Positions 18,759 through 27,192 of a stretch of 37,384 nt of DNA are shown here, piece by piece. Position numbers and translations under genes: made by a program. Source of the stretch: Deltaproteobacteria bacterium. Its GTDB lineage: Bacteria; Desulfobacterota; Desulfarculia; Adiutricales; Adiutricaceae. Numbering within the stretch: position 1 is the stretch's first letter; each line of letters begins with the position of its first letter. The stretch is taken from positions 1-37,384 of the forward strand of contig JAISWF010000069.1 of the NCBI GenBank assembly GCA_031271165.1. The letters run 5' to 3'. The notes beneath the pieces are model-generated. The model was not told the origin of the DNA and searched no databases. It worked only from the letters and a program-made list of their open reading frames with translations.

Positions 18759-18782
18759 GTTAAAACCTGGACGGGTTTTAAC
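18759..18782 (+). promoter_or_regulatory. Intercistronic stem-loop GTTAAAACC-TGGACG-GGTTTTAAC
   Basis: Perfect 9-bp inverted repeat with 6-nt loop, 5 nt after the DUF3540 stop. Confidence 0.65.
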
Positions 18783-18874
18783 TTAAAAGTCCAGCTTGCT
18801 TTGGTAATCCATCATTTTGTGAGTAACTCTTTCAATCAGCCGGATAATCCAGCCGGCTTTAGCGGAGCCATGCT

Positions 18875-19291
18875 ATGTTCGCTCTAACCGTCAAAGGCGG
18901 GGTTGGCACCTCCGGTCCGCCAGATGTGTGCAAAACCCCTACGCCTGGCGGACCGGTGCCCATACCGTACGTCAATATTTTCCAGAACTCCAATGCCAAT
19001 ATTTCAACTGTGGCCAAGAAGGTGCTCATTGTCGGCGCCATGTCTCTGACTATCAAAAGCAAGATTATGCTATCCAGCGGAGATGAGCCAGGGACTTTGG
19101 GCGGAGTAAAAAGCGGTACATTTATTGGGCCCTGCAAATACCAAAATTCCAGCGGTAGCTCAATAGTCAAATTCGAGGGTCAAAAAGCTCTCCCAATGGG
19201 AGCGATGACCGAACAAAACGGGGTCTCCAATTTTAATACCATTGGCTGCTGTCCAATGGCTGCGCAAACCAAAGTAACAGTTGCTAAATGA
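18875..19291 (+). CDS. DUF4150 / PAAR-like T6SS tip protein
   Basis: 138 aa; 'PDVCKTPTPGGPVPIPYVNIFQNSNANISTVAKKVLIVGAMSLTIKSKIMLSSGDEPGTLGGVKSGTFIGPCKYQ' is the DUF4150 hallmark. Confidence 0.92.
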   Translation: MFALTVKGGVGTSGPPDVCKTPTPGGPVPIPYVNIFQNSNANISTVAKKVLIVGAMSLTIKSKIMLSSGDEPGTLGGVKSGTFIGPCKYQNSSGSSIVKFEGQKALPMGAMTEQNGVSNFNTIGCCPMAAQTKVTVAK

Positions 19292-20898
19292 CCGATTCCC
19301 CACCCCTAACAGCTGAAATTAACGACCTCCTCCAAGCGGTTGGCCCAAGCCCGTCAGAGCTGGGAGTCTTGGAGCCATTAAGTGATCAGCCCCCAACTCT
19401 ATCAAGTTTAGCGGCCTCGCTCAAGCTGCCCTTAAATTGCAGCGGTGGTTCAAGACCCCATATCGGGCCTGACGGCCGTCCTCCGGCCGGCCAATGGGCC
19501 GCCCGGGATGAGCTTTCGTCACCTCCAGAACTGGTCTGGGCCGGGCTTTCGGCTCTGCTTAAAAGCCTGGAACTAAAACCAGGTCGCCGGCCTAATGTGA
19601 CTGCGGCCTTAGTTGACACTTTGGTCGCCCAGACCGAGCAGACTATGGCTACCCTCTTGGACGCAATTGTCCATCACCAGGCTTTCTCAAGTTTGGAGAG
19701 GATTTGGCGCTCGCTTTGGTTTTTGATTAAATCGGTCAATTTTGAACAAAACATTATTATTGAGATCTTAAACGTCTCGGCTAATGATCTGCTGGAGGAT
19801 TTTGAAGACAGTCCTGAGATCGGCCGGGCCGGTTTGTTTCGGATCGCCTATATCTCGGAGTACGGCCAGTTTGGAGGTCAACCCTACGCCGCCATAATTG
19901 GGGCTTATGAGTTAGGTCACGGTCCCAGGGACATGAAATTATTGGAGTACACCTCCATGGTTGGGGCGACGGTGCATGCCCCGTTTTTAACCAACGTTGG
20001 ACCGGCTTTCTTTGGGCTGAGGACTTTTCAGGAGCTGGATAACGTCCCGGATTTAAAAGGTGTTTTTGAAGAGGCCCGTTTTACTCGTTTTCGTAGTCTA
20101 AGGGACAATGAGGATAGTCGGTACTTGGGCCTGTGTTTGCCAGGGTTTTTGCTCCGGGCCCCGTGGTCATATCGGTCCGGCGGCCTGGGTGACTTTGATT
20201 ATGAAGAAAGACAGCATGACCGCTCTGATTTTTGCTGGGGTTTGCCGGCCTTTGCTTTGGCCGGGAGACTGGCTGATAGTTTCGCCAACTTTCGCTGGTG
20301 CGTAAACATCATAGGGGAAAAGGGCGGCGGTCTGGTTAAGGGACTTGAGTCGATCGACTATGCCTCCATGGGCCGGACTCAGGCCCGAATTCCGACCGAA
20401 TGTCTGATTGCCGAGCCAACCGAATATGTCCTTTCCAAAGAGGGATTGATCTCCATGGTAACTCGCCGCCAAACCATGGATGCCTGCTTTTTTTCAGCCA
20501 ATACTCCGCTTAAGCCTAAGCGTTATAATGCTTTTGATGGTGGGCAGGAGGCTACTTTAAACCATTATTTATCAACTCAATTACCATACATGATGATTGT
20601 CAATCGTCTGGCCCATTACCTTAAAGTTCTCCAGCGCGAAAATATCGGCTCCTGGCGGGAGCGAACCACGGTGGAGTCGGAACTTAACCGTTGGATCAAC
20701 CAGTACGTCACCGAGATGGACAATCCCACGCCCGCTATTCGCGGCCGGCGGCCGCTACGGTTTGCCCAGGTCGATGTCCGGGAGGTTGAGGGGCAACCTG
20801 GTTGGTACAAAGTAAATTTAACGGTTAGACCGCATTTTAAATATATGGGGGCGACCTTCAGTCTTTCAGTTAGCGGGCCGGCCGAAAAGATGGAATAA
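19288..20898 (+). CDS. Second full-length TssC-like sheath large subunit
   Basis: 536 aa; 'SLERIWRSLWFLIKSVNFEQNIIIEILNVSANDLLEDFEDSPEIGRAGLFRIAYISEYGQFGGQPYAAIIGAYELG' and 'RLAHYLKVLQRENIGSWRERTTVESELNRWINQYVTEMDNPTPAIRGRRPLRFAQVDVREVEGQPGWYKVNLTVRPHFKYMGATFSLSV' align with the first TssC; start overlaps the DUF4150 stop (ATGA). Confidence 0.95.
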   Translation: MTDSPPLTAEINDLLQAVGPSPSELGVLEPLSDQPPTLSSLAASLKLPLNCSGGSRPHIGPDGRPPAGQWAARDELSSPPELVWAGLSALLKSLELKPGRRPNVTAALVDTLVAQTEQTMATLLDAIVHHQAFSSLERIWRSLWFLIKSVNFEQNIIIEILNVSANDLLEDFEDSPEIGRAGLFRIAYISEYGQFGGQPYAAIIGAYELGHGPRDMKLLEYTSMVGATVHAPFLTNVGPAFFGLRTFQELDNVPDLKGVFEEARFTRFRSLRDNEDSRYLGLCLPGFLLRAPWSYRSGGLGDFDYEERQHDRSDFCWGLPAFALAGRLADSFANFRWCVNIIGEKGGGLVKGLESIDYASMGRTQARIPTECLIAEPTEYVLSKEGLISMVTRRQTMDACFFSANTPLKPKRYNAFDGGQEATLNHYLSTQLPYMMIVNRLAHYLKVLQRENIGSWRERTTVESELNRWINQYVTEMDNPTPAIRGRRPLRFAQVDVREVEGQPGWYKVNLTVRPHFKYMGATFSLSVSGPAEKME

Positions 20899-20939
20899 TC
20901 TTTGGAGTAAAACGGCAGAGCTTTGGTGAGCAACGGAGA

Positions 20940-21359
20940 ATGGTTATGCGTTCAAGATTGTTAGAGCGCCTCAGGATGATTGAGTCCAATCCAGGCGAAC
21001 TACATACCAATAACCGACAGTTGGTGATGGAGTCAGTAAAAAATTATTTGTCCAATATTTTAAATTCCAGGCGGGGCTGCTCGGAAAGCGCCCCAGATTT
21101 TGGGATTCCTGATTTCGTAATGATTGGCGGGGGTGACGGACCAGAGGGGCTGAGGGATTTTGAGAAAAATTTAACTCTTTTGATCGCCAAATACGAACCT
21201 CGTCTGGTAAATCCACAAGTCTCTCACGTGGGCAATGAGGCCATAACCGGTCGTTTGGAGTTTATCTTAAGCGGCTGTTTAACGGTTGATGGCCACGAAA
21301 GCCAAGCCGTCTTTACGACTTATATCGGTGGTGATGGCCAGATCCATGTGGTGGCCTGA
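20940..21359 (+). CDS. tssE: T6SS baseplate subunit TssE (gp25-like)
   Basis: 139 aa; 'SRLLERLRMIE...SVKNYLSNILNSRRGCSESAPDFGIPDFV...LLIAKYEPRLVNPQVSHV' TssE/gp25 motifs. Confidence 0.94.
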   Translation: MVMRSRLLERLRMIESNPGELHTNNRQLVMESVKNYLSNILNSRRGCSESAPDFGIPDFVMIGGGDGPEGLRDFEKNLTLLIAKYEPRLVNPQVSHVGNEAITGRLEFILSGCLTVDGHESQAVFTTYIGGDGQIHVVA

Positions 21360-21410
21360 TTTAACCCGAGCAGTTCAAATTATTTAAGTCCACATAACCC
21401 CCCTAAAAAT

Positions 21411-23126
21411 ATGATCAAAAAGTACTACCAAGAGGAACTGGCCAATCTGCGTGAGTTAGCTTTGGATTTTGGCCGAGCTCACCCGGCCTTGGCCCCCATG
21501 CTGGATTCCAAAGGCTCAGACCCGGATGTCGAGCGATTGCTTGAGGGCGTGGCCTTCATGTCTTCGTTGGTCAGGCGGCGCCTCGACGAGGGCTTCCCTC
21601 GGATGGTCGAGGCCTTGATGGAGATCATGTTCCCGGCTCTCATCAAGCCCATTCCAGCCATGACCTTGATTCAGTTTTTCCCGGCTATTGGTTTTAATGA
21701 AGCGACCTCGGTTCGTCGTGGAGCTCAATTGGCTTCAGTGCCGGTTGATGGCGTCAAAGTCAGATTTGCTACTACCACCTCATCGGAGATCCTCCCGGCT
21801 CAGGTGGTTAAGGTAAAAACCAGCCAACGCCACGGGGGTGAGGGTTCCATTGAACTAATAATTCGGGGGTCAGCTCCGGTCGGGCAGTGGTGCTCCCCGG
21901 AACTGGTCATTCACCTGGCCGGCGATTATGGTCCGGCCGCCGAGCTCAGGCGGCTATTGCTTCGTAAAACGGCTGGGGTGACTGTCAGCTCAGGCAGCCT
22001 TAATTTTCAACTTGGACCAGCTGCTGTTCAGTCTAATGGTTTGGATTACCGGAGTAATTCCCAGGCTGCCGATCAATTTCTTTTTGGCTATGGGTTGTTG
22101 CGCGAATATTTCGCCATGCCCCAAAAATTTATGTTCATCAGAGTTACTGGACTTGATAATTTGTCCAGCTCAACTGAGCCAAACTTGAGCTTGGTTTTTA
22201 ACCTGACCGGCCTCAAAGAAAGCTTGGCCAATTTGAAACCAGAGCTTTTCCTGCTTAACGTCGTCCCGGCTATCAACCTGTTTCGCCACCCGGCCAATCC
22301 CATCTCAGTCGATCACAAGCATGACGAATACCGGCTCACCGCCCAAAGAGAAGAAGCCGAAAAACTATCGATTCATTCGGTTCGAAAAATTACGGCCACT
22401 CGATCCGATGGGACCGAGTACCAATACGCCCCTTTTGACTATTTCTCCCAAACCGATGATCGGCTTGGGTCATATTGGCTCCGGAGCGAGAATTCGATTA
22501 GGGCCAACCAGACCGACCGATTTATTAACCTGGTTTATCGCCGAGATCAAGGTCAACTGTTAAAAGAGACCCTGTCGGTGGAGCTGGAATGTTTTAACCA
22601 AGGGGTGACCGATTTTTTGCGAGTCGGTGACGTCCGGGAACCGACCGATACCTCGCCAGCCATGGCCGTCTTTTCCAACATTATAGCGCCAGTCAAGGTC
22701 ACCCCGGCCCTCGAGGGTGAGGAGATGCTGTGGCGTCTTTTGTCGCATCTCCATGTTAATCTTATGCCACTAGCAAATATTGCGGCATTAAAGGACATTT
22801 TAACAGTTTATTCTGGAACTAATGATATAGATCCACTGCGCAAAATTACTAATGCCCGTAAAGTGGCGGCCTTAAGTGAATTGAGGGTCACCAACGAAGA
22901 GCACTTTTTTCGAGGCTATCCGATTCGGGGAACGGCCTTGGAACTGGTGGCTAACGGCCAAGATTTTGCGTCGCTAGGCGATCTTTGCCTTTTTAGCGAG
23001 GTTTTGGCTACTTATTTTGGCTCCTTTTTATCCCTTAATACTTTTTCTCGCCTGACCGTGATTGACAATGCTACTCACGAGGATTTTCGATGGCCGGCCC
23101 GACTTGGTTCGAAAAAAATTCTCTGA
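21411..23126 (+). CDS. tssF: T6SS baseplate subunit TssF
   Basis: 571 aa; 'YYQEELANLRELALDFGRAHPALAPMLDSKGSDPDVERLLEGVAFMSSLVRRRLDEGFPRMVEALMEIMFPALIKPIPAMTLIQF'. Confidence 0.96.
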   Translation: MIKKYYQEELANLRELALDFGRAHPALAPMLDSKGSDPDVERLLEGVAFMSSLVRRRLDEGFPRMVEALMEIMFPALIKPIPAMTLIQFFPAIGFNEATSVRRGAQLASVPVDGVKVRFATTTSSEILPAQVVKVKTSQRHGGEGSIELIIRGSAPVGQWCSPELVIHLAGDYGPAAELRRLLLRKTAGVTVSSGSLNFQLGPAAVQSNGLDYRSNSQAADQFLFGYGLLREYFAMPQKFMFIRVTGLDNLSSSTEPNLSLVFNLTGLKESLANLKPELFLLNVVPAINLFRHPANPISVDHKHDEYRLTAQREEAEKLSIHSVRKITATRSDGTEYQYAPFDYFSQTDDRLGSYWLRSENSIRANQTDRFINLVYRRDQGQLLKETLSVELECFNQGVTDFLRVGDVREPTDTSPAMAVFSNIIAPVKVTPALEGEEMLWRLLSHLHVNLMPLANIAALKDILTVYSGTNDIDPLRKITNARKVAALSELRVTNEEHFFRGYPIRGTALELVANGQDFASLGDLCLFSEVLATYFGSFLSLNTFSRLTVIDNATHEDFRWPARLGSKKIL

Positions 23127-24340
23127 TTGACGAACTTTTTCGTCAGCCCAGTGAGTTTTCCTATTTCCAGACTTTAAGGCTCCTGGCCTTGGTGCGCCAA
23201 GATCAGAATTTGCCTTTGATGGATATGGTCCGCCGAGAACTTTTAGTTCAGGCCGATTTGTCGATGGCCTTCCCGAGTTCGGATCTGGTTAAGATTGAGA
23301 AGCTCAAGGTGGGGGGCAGCGCTCAGGAGGCGCCGGGGCCGGGTAGTGAGGCTAAGGAAACTCTTGTCAGTGGTGACAGTTCCCCTGAAGCTTTAACTCG
23401 CCGCTGGCTGAGGCTGACGGTCAGCTTCATGGGACTTTACGGGTCAGCTTCACCGCTTCCGCCGATATATTCCAAGGAGGTTATCAGCGAGGCCTTTGAA
23501 GACATTACGGTGTGCCGAGATTTATTCGATCTGATTAGTTTGCCCAGCTATCTCAACCATGCTGAGGCCTACTTTCATGACCGGCTACCTTTTAGGCTGC
23601 TGGAAGAAGGCGATCCGTCGACGCGTTTTACCTTGTCATGCCTGATGGGGCTGGGCCACCAGAGTCTTCGCGGAGACTATGCGGGAGCCGAGGACATATT
23701 CCGGGAGCTGTTCTTTATGGCCCGGCACTCCCGGTCGGCCCAAGGGTTGGTCAGCTTGCTGACCCGGCGGTTTGGGCTGTCTCGGGTCAGTTTGACTCAA
23801 TGCGTTCCTCGCATCGTGCCGATAGGGGAACCGGACCGGATCCGCTTAGGGGTGCCCGGGCCTGGAAGCCTGGGGGAAAACGCCTTGCTGGGTCATGAGA
23901 CTAAAGATTTGCGAGGCAAATTTAATATTATCATCCGGGCCGATACTCCAGAACAGTTTATTGAGTTAATGCCTGAGGGGAAATTGCGAGGCCGTTTGGA
24001 AAGTGCGGTCGATGAATACATTTCTGAACCGCTAATTTACGATCTGGTTTTGCGTTACCATCCTGGTGCGCAGCGGGGTCTGGTCTTGGGCGAGGGTCCT
24101 TACCGAAGGCTGGGCATTCATGCCTTTGTCTCGCCGCCGGAAAGGAGGTTATATCGGCTGGAAAGTCCCCAAATCGGCGGTTTTCGGAGGGTTTCAAACC
24201 AGCCGGAGATTCACGGTTGGAGCCAGAAAGTGGAAACTATGACCATTGATCTGATGGCCGCCCGGGCTACGCTTGGGTCCGGGCCGGACGCTGACCGGGA
24301 AGTTAGCAATTCCATGACCATGGAGGCCGAGGTTGCCTAA
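23090..24340 (+). CDS. tssG: T6SS baseplate subunit TssG
   Basis: 416 aa, 37-nt overlap with tssF; 'FSYFQTLRLLALVRQ...VSFMGLYGSASPLPPIYSKEV...CVPRIVPIGEPDRIRLGVPGPGSLGENALLGHETKDLRGKFNIII'. Confidence 0.95.
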   Translation: MAGPTWFEKNSLIDELFRQPSEFSYFQTLRLLALVRQDQNLPLMDMVRRELLVQADLSMAFPSSDLVKIEKLKVGGSAQEAPGPGSEAKETLVSGDSSPEALTRRWLRLTVSFMGLYGSASPLPPIYSKEVISEAFEDITVCRDLFDLISLPSYLNHAEAYFHDRLPFRLLEEGDPSTRFTLSCLMGLGHQSLRGDYAGAEDIFRELFFMARHSRSAQGLVSLLTRRFGLSRVSLTQCVPRIVPIGEPDRIRLGVPGPGSLGENALLGHETKDLRGKFNIIIRADTPEQFIELMPEGKLRGRLESAVDEYISEPLIYDLVLRYHPGAQRGLVLGEGPYRRLGIHAFVSPPERRLYRLESPQIGGFRRVSNQPEIHGWSQKVETMTIDLMAARATLGSGPDADREVSNSMTMEAEVA

Positions 24341-25322
24341 GCGACATAGCTTTAAATTTATGGGTCTACCAGGCCAGGGCTCAAGGCGACCAACGGCCAA
24401 GGTGGTCTGGTTGGCGGCGATGATCGTGGCTATAGGGTTAGTCTGGGGCGGCTGCGGAGCTAAGGAAGGTCCAATGACTCCCCCACCGTCCCAGCCGGCC
24501 GACACGGTGGCCACGATAAATTGGACTTACGCACCTAATAGTATTAATTTAGGCCTCATAGCTGAAACAGATTTAAATCTGACTGATTTATTGCCTCACA
24601 GTCTCAGCCTGTGTATCTATCAGCTCAGTGAGCTGACTTGGCTGCAGGTCGCTTCGTCAACCAGGCAGGGCCTGGAAGACCTTTTGGCCTGTTCTTCAAA
24701 TAGCCCCGGGGTGGTCAGCGCTGAGAGGCGTTTTATCCAACCGGGCGGGCGGATGGATTTGTCATTTGACCGGCTGGAGAAAACCCGCTATCTGGCGGTG
24801 GTGGCCGGTTTTAGTGCCATGTCCGCCGACCGGAGCATAAAGGCTTTACCTATTCCCATCAAAGACGGCCGCAAATACCTAATTTTTAAGACTTTTGAGC
24901 CGGACAATTTTGAAGCCTGGCTGCTCCTTAAAGCCCAAGCCCTCCACTTATTCTTTAAAGACTCAAGTGATTTCGGTCGTTCAGTGGCCGATTTGCCCCG
25001 GATGCCTGAAGAAGGCCAACCGGTTTTGACCAAAGCTGAGGCCAGGGCCGAGAGAATGGCTGGCGGCCTTAAGAAACTGGCCGGCCCAGACCAGACGACT
25101 GCCCCAGCTCAAACAACGCCTTCGTCGGATCTGGGTTTGGCCGAGGTCATTGAGGAGCCGGTGGCTGAAGTTAGAACCCTGACTAAGGGTGATATTATCA
25201 AGACCCTGCCGACCCCCGATATTTCGGGAAGCAATCAACCGCTGACCACTCCCAGTTCCTCCAGCGCTCCAACCACCAATAATCAGGGCCGCAACGGCCA
25301 ACCTTTTAGCGGCCCTCTTTAA
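24333..25322 (+). CDS. tssJ: T6SS outer-membrane lipoprotein TssJ, unusually long
   Basis: 329 aa from TTG 24333 (or ATG 24360); hydrophobic signal ending 'GLVWGGCGAKEG'; 'SINLGLIAETDLNLTDLLPHSLSLCIYQLSELTWLQ' TssJ-like; located between tssG and tssK. Confidence 0.85.
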   Translation: MPKRHSFKFMGLPGQGSRRPTAKVVWLAAMIVAIGLVWGGCGAKEGPMTPPPSQPADTVATINWTYAPNSINLGLIAETDLNLTDLLPHSLSLCIYQLSELTWLQVASSTRQGLEDLLACSSNSPGVVSAERRFIQPGGRMDLSFDRLEKTRYLAVVAGFSAMSADRSIKALPIPIKDGRKYLIFKTFEPDNFEAWLLLKAQALHLFFKDSSDFGRSVADLPRMPEEGQPVLTKAEARAERMAGGLKKLAGPDQTTAPAQTTPSSDLGLAEVIEEPVAEVRTLTKGDIIKTLPTPDISGSNQPLTTPSSSSAPTTNNQGRNGQPFSGPL

Positions 25323-25637
25323 CTGGACCCAGTGTACGGGTGAGGGCGGCTGAGAGTATGGGCCGGCTTTTTTTCTTCACCGCTTCAGCCAAATAATTAA
25401 ATATTAAAAGATAACTATGTCACCTAAGCAAAGTAATTTAGCTATAAAAATATTTTATTAAATTTAACAAAAATTTGATGAGAGGTCCAAAAAATTTTAA
25501 TAACATATTGATAAGATAAAAACAAAAATTTTAATGAATTATTAGTTTTAAATTTTGATTTTTTCATAATATCCACAGAAAAGTAAATTAGATCTTTATA
25601 GCACTGCTCTGGCCCCTACTTCTGGCCCACGTAAAAA
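25323..25637 (+). promoter_or_regulatory. AT-rich intergenic region upstream of tssK, probable second promoter
   Basis: ~315 nt CDS-free and strikingly AT-rich compared with flanking coding sequence; no boxes confidently identified. Confidence 0.4.
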
Positions 25638-27068
25638 ATGGCGGGACAACCACTCATGGCTTATGACTGTGAAATTAACTGGCGGCAAGGTACCTTTCTT
25701 GAACCCCAGCACTTTCAGCTTCAAGAGCTGAGACACCGGACTGATCTAGCTTATATCATCGGGAATTTAGAGCCTTACGGCTGGGGACTGACCAAACTCC
25801 AAATCAACGCTAATGCTCTGCAAAATGGTTTTTTTGAAGTGACCGAACTGGAGCTGTGGTTAAGCGAAGGTCGGAGAATTATTTTTCCAGGTAACACCAA
25901 CCTGCGGGCCAGTGACTATCGCCTGGCCCTGGCCGAAGAGGCCCTGACGGTTTATCTGGGGATCCCGTTTTTTCATCTCACTGGCGATAACCTCAACCCC
26001 AGACACCTCAGGTCCCCAGATGCGGCTAGAGGCAACAATATTTCCGGGCCGGCTAAATATCTTTTCACCGAGGCCAATGAGCCGGAGTTGGTGCCAGATC
26101 TGCTGGGAAAAGGCCAGGCTGGTCGGGTTGAGATGCTGACTTACAATGTTGGCTTGATTTTTGGTGAGCCAGCCCGGGCCGCCGATGACTCGGTCTTAAC
26201 TTTGCCGCTGGCCAAGTTAATCAGGGAAGGTGAGACGGTCAAGCTGGAAAAAAATTTTGCCCCCCCGGCTCTGACATTATATTCCAGTCACCCAGTCAGG
26301 GATTTAATTAAAGATGTCTATGACATGCTCCAAGCTTCGGCTGGGCGTCTTGATGATTACCGGGTCGACCCCGGGCAGTCCCCGCGTGATGAAAGCGGCG
26401 GCCGAACTCAGGTCTTGGTAACCCTGCTGGGGGTATTGGGTCGCCATATCCCAATTTTTCACCTCCTTTTGGCGGCCCCGGTTATCCACCCATACGCAGC
26501 GTATGTGCGTATGTGTCAATTGTATGGTGAGCTGGGAGTCTTTTCGCTGCGGGGAGCCGGTCACAGCATTTCCCGCTCAGTTTTTACTCCCCCGAACTAC
26601 GATCACGACAATTGCTGGCCCGGCTTTGAGATGCTGGCCAGCGTCATAATCAGACTGCTGGAATCGATCGCCATTGGGCCAGAAATGGCCCTGCCTTTCG
26701 AGCGCCACGATGAATTTTTTGAACTGCTGGTGCCGGAAGAAATTGGAGAATCGACCACCTGTTGGCTCACGGTCCGAACGGATCAGGGAGTTGCCGAGAC
26801 GGTCGACTTTTTTTTAAAAGCCGCCCGGCTTGGCCCCAAGGAAAAAATGGGTACCTTGATTGCTCATGCTCTCCCAGGGGTGGCTCTAACGTGTCTAAAA
26901 AGTGCCCCCCCAGGTTTCCGGCAGCGGCCGGACACGTTTTGGTGCGCAATTAGACAAAAAGATCCTTTGTGGTCAGAGGTCATCACCAACCGGTCGGTGG
27001 AGGTCTTCTGGGACTCGGCTCCGGAATCGGCTCAGTTGTTTCTGGTGGCCGCCAGAACCGGCGAGTGA
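25638..27068 (+). CDS. tssK: T6SS baseplate-membrane connector TssK
   Basis: 476 aa (alternative ATG 25656); 'INWRQGTFLEPQHFQLQELRHRTDLAYIIGNLEPYGWGLTKLQIN'. Confidence 0.95.
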   Translation: MAGQPLMAYDCEINWRQGTFLEPQHFQLQELRHRTDLAYIIGNLEPYGWGLTKLQINANALQNGFFEVTELELWLSEGRRIIFPGNTNLRASDYRLALAEEALTVYLGIPFFHLTGDNLNPRHLRSPDAARGNNISGPAKYLFTEANEPELVPDLLGKGQAGRVEMLTYNVGLIFGEPARAADDSVLTLPLAKLIREGETVKLEKNFAPPALTLYSSHPVRDLIKDVYDMLQASAGRLDDYRVDPGQSPRDESGGRTQVLVTLLGVLGRHIPIFHLLLAAPVIHPYAAYVRMCQLYGELGVFSLRGAGHSISRSVFTPPNYDHDNCWPGFEMLASVIIRLLESIAIGPEMALPFERHDEFFELLVPEEIGESTTCWLTVRTDQGVAETVDFFLKAARLGPKEKMGTLIAHALPGVALTCLKSAPPGFRQRPDTFWCAIRQKDPLWSEVITNRSVEVFWDSAPESAQLFLVAARTGE

Positions 27069-27192
27069 CCTAATTAAGATAAGACGGACTGCTGGAAGCT
27101 TTCATTTAGTTGTATTTAGCCGCTTGATTGGACAATCCCGCTGCGGTGGTCTTCACTTTACGACCAAAATAAGATGAGGTGGCCGGGTTTAT

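Noticed and set aside
19288-20898. Second TssC as a decaying duplicate
   Set aside because: Full length, uninterrupted, with all conserved blocks retained.
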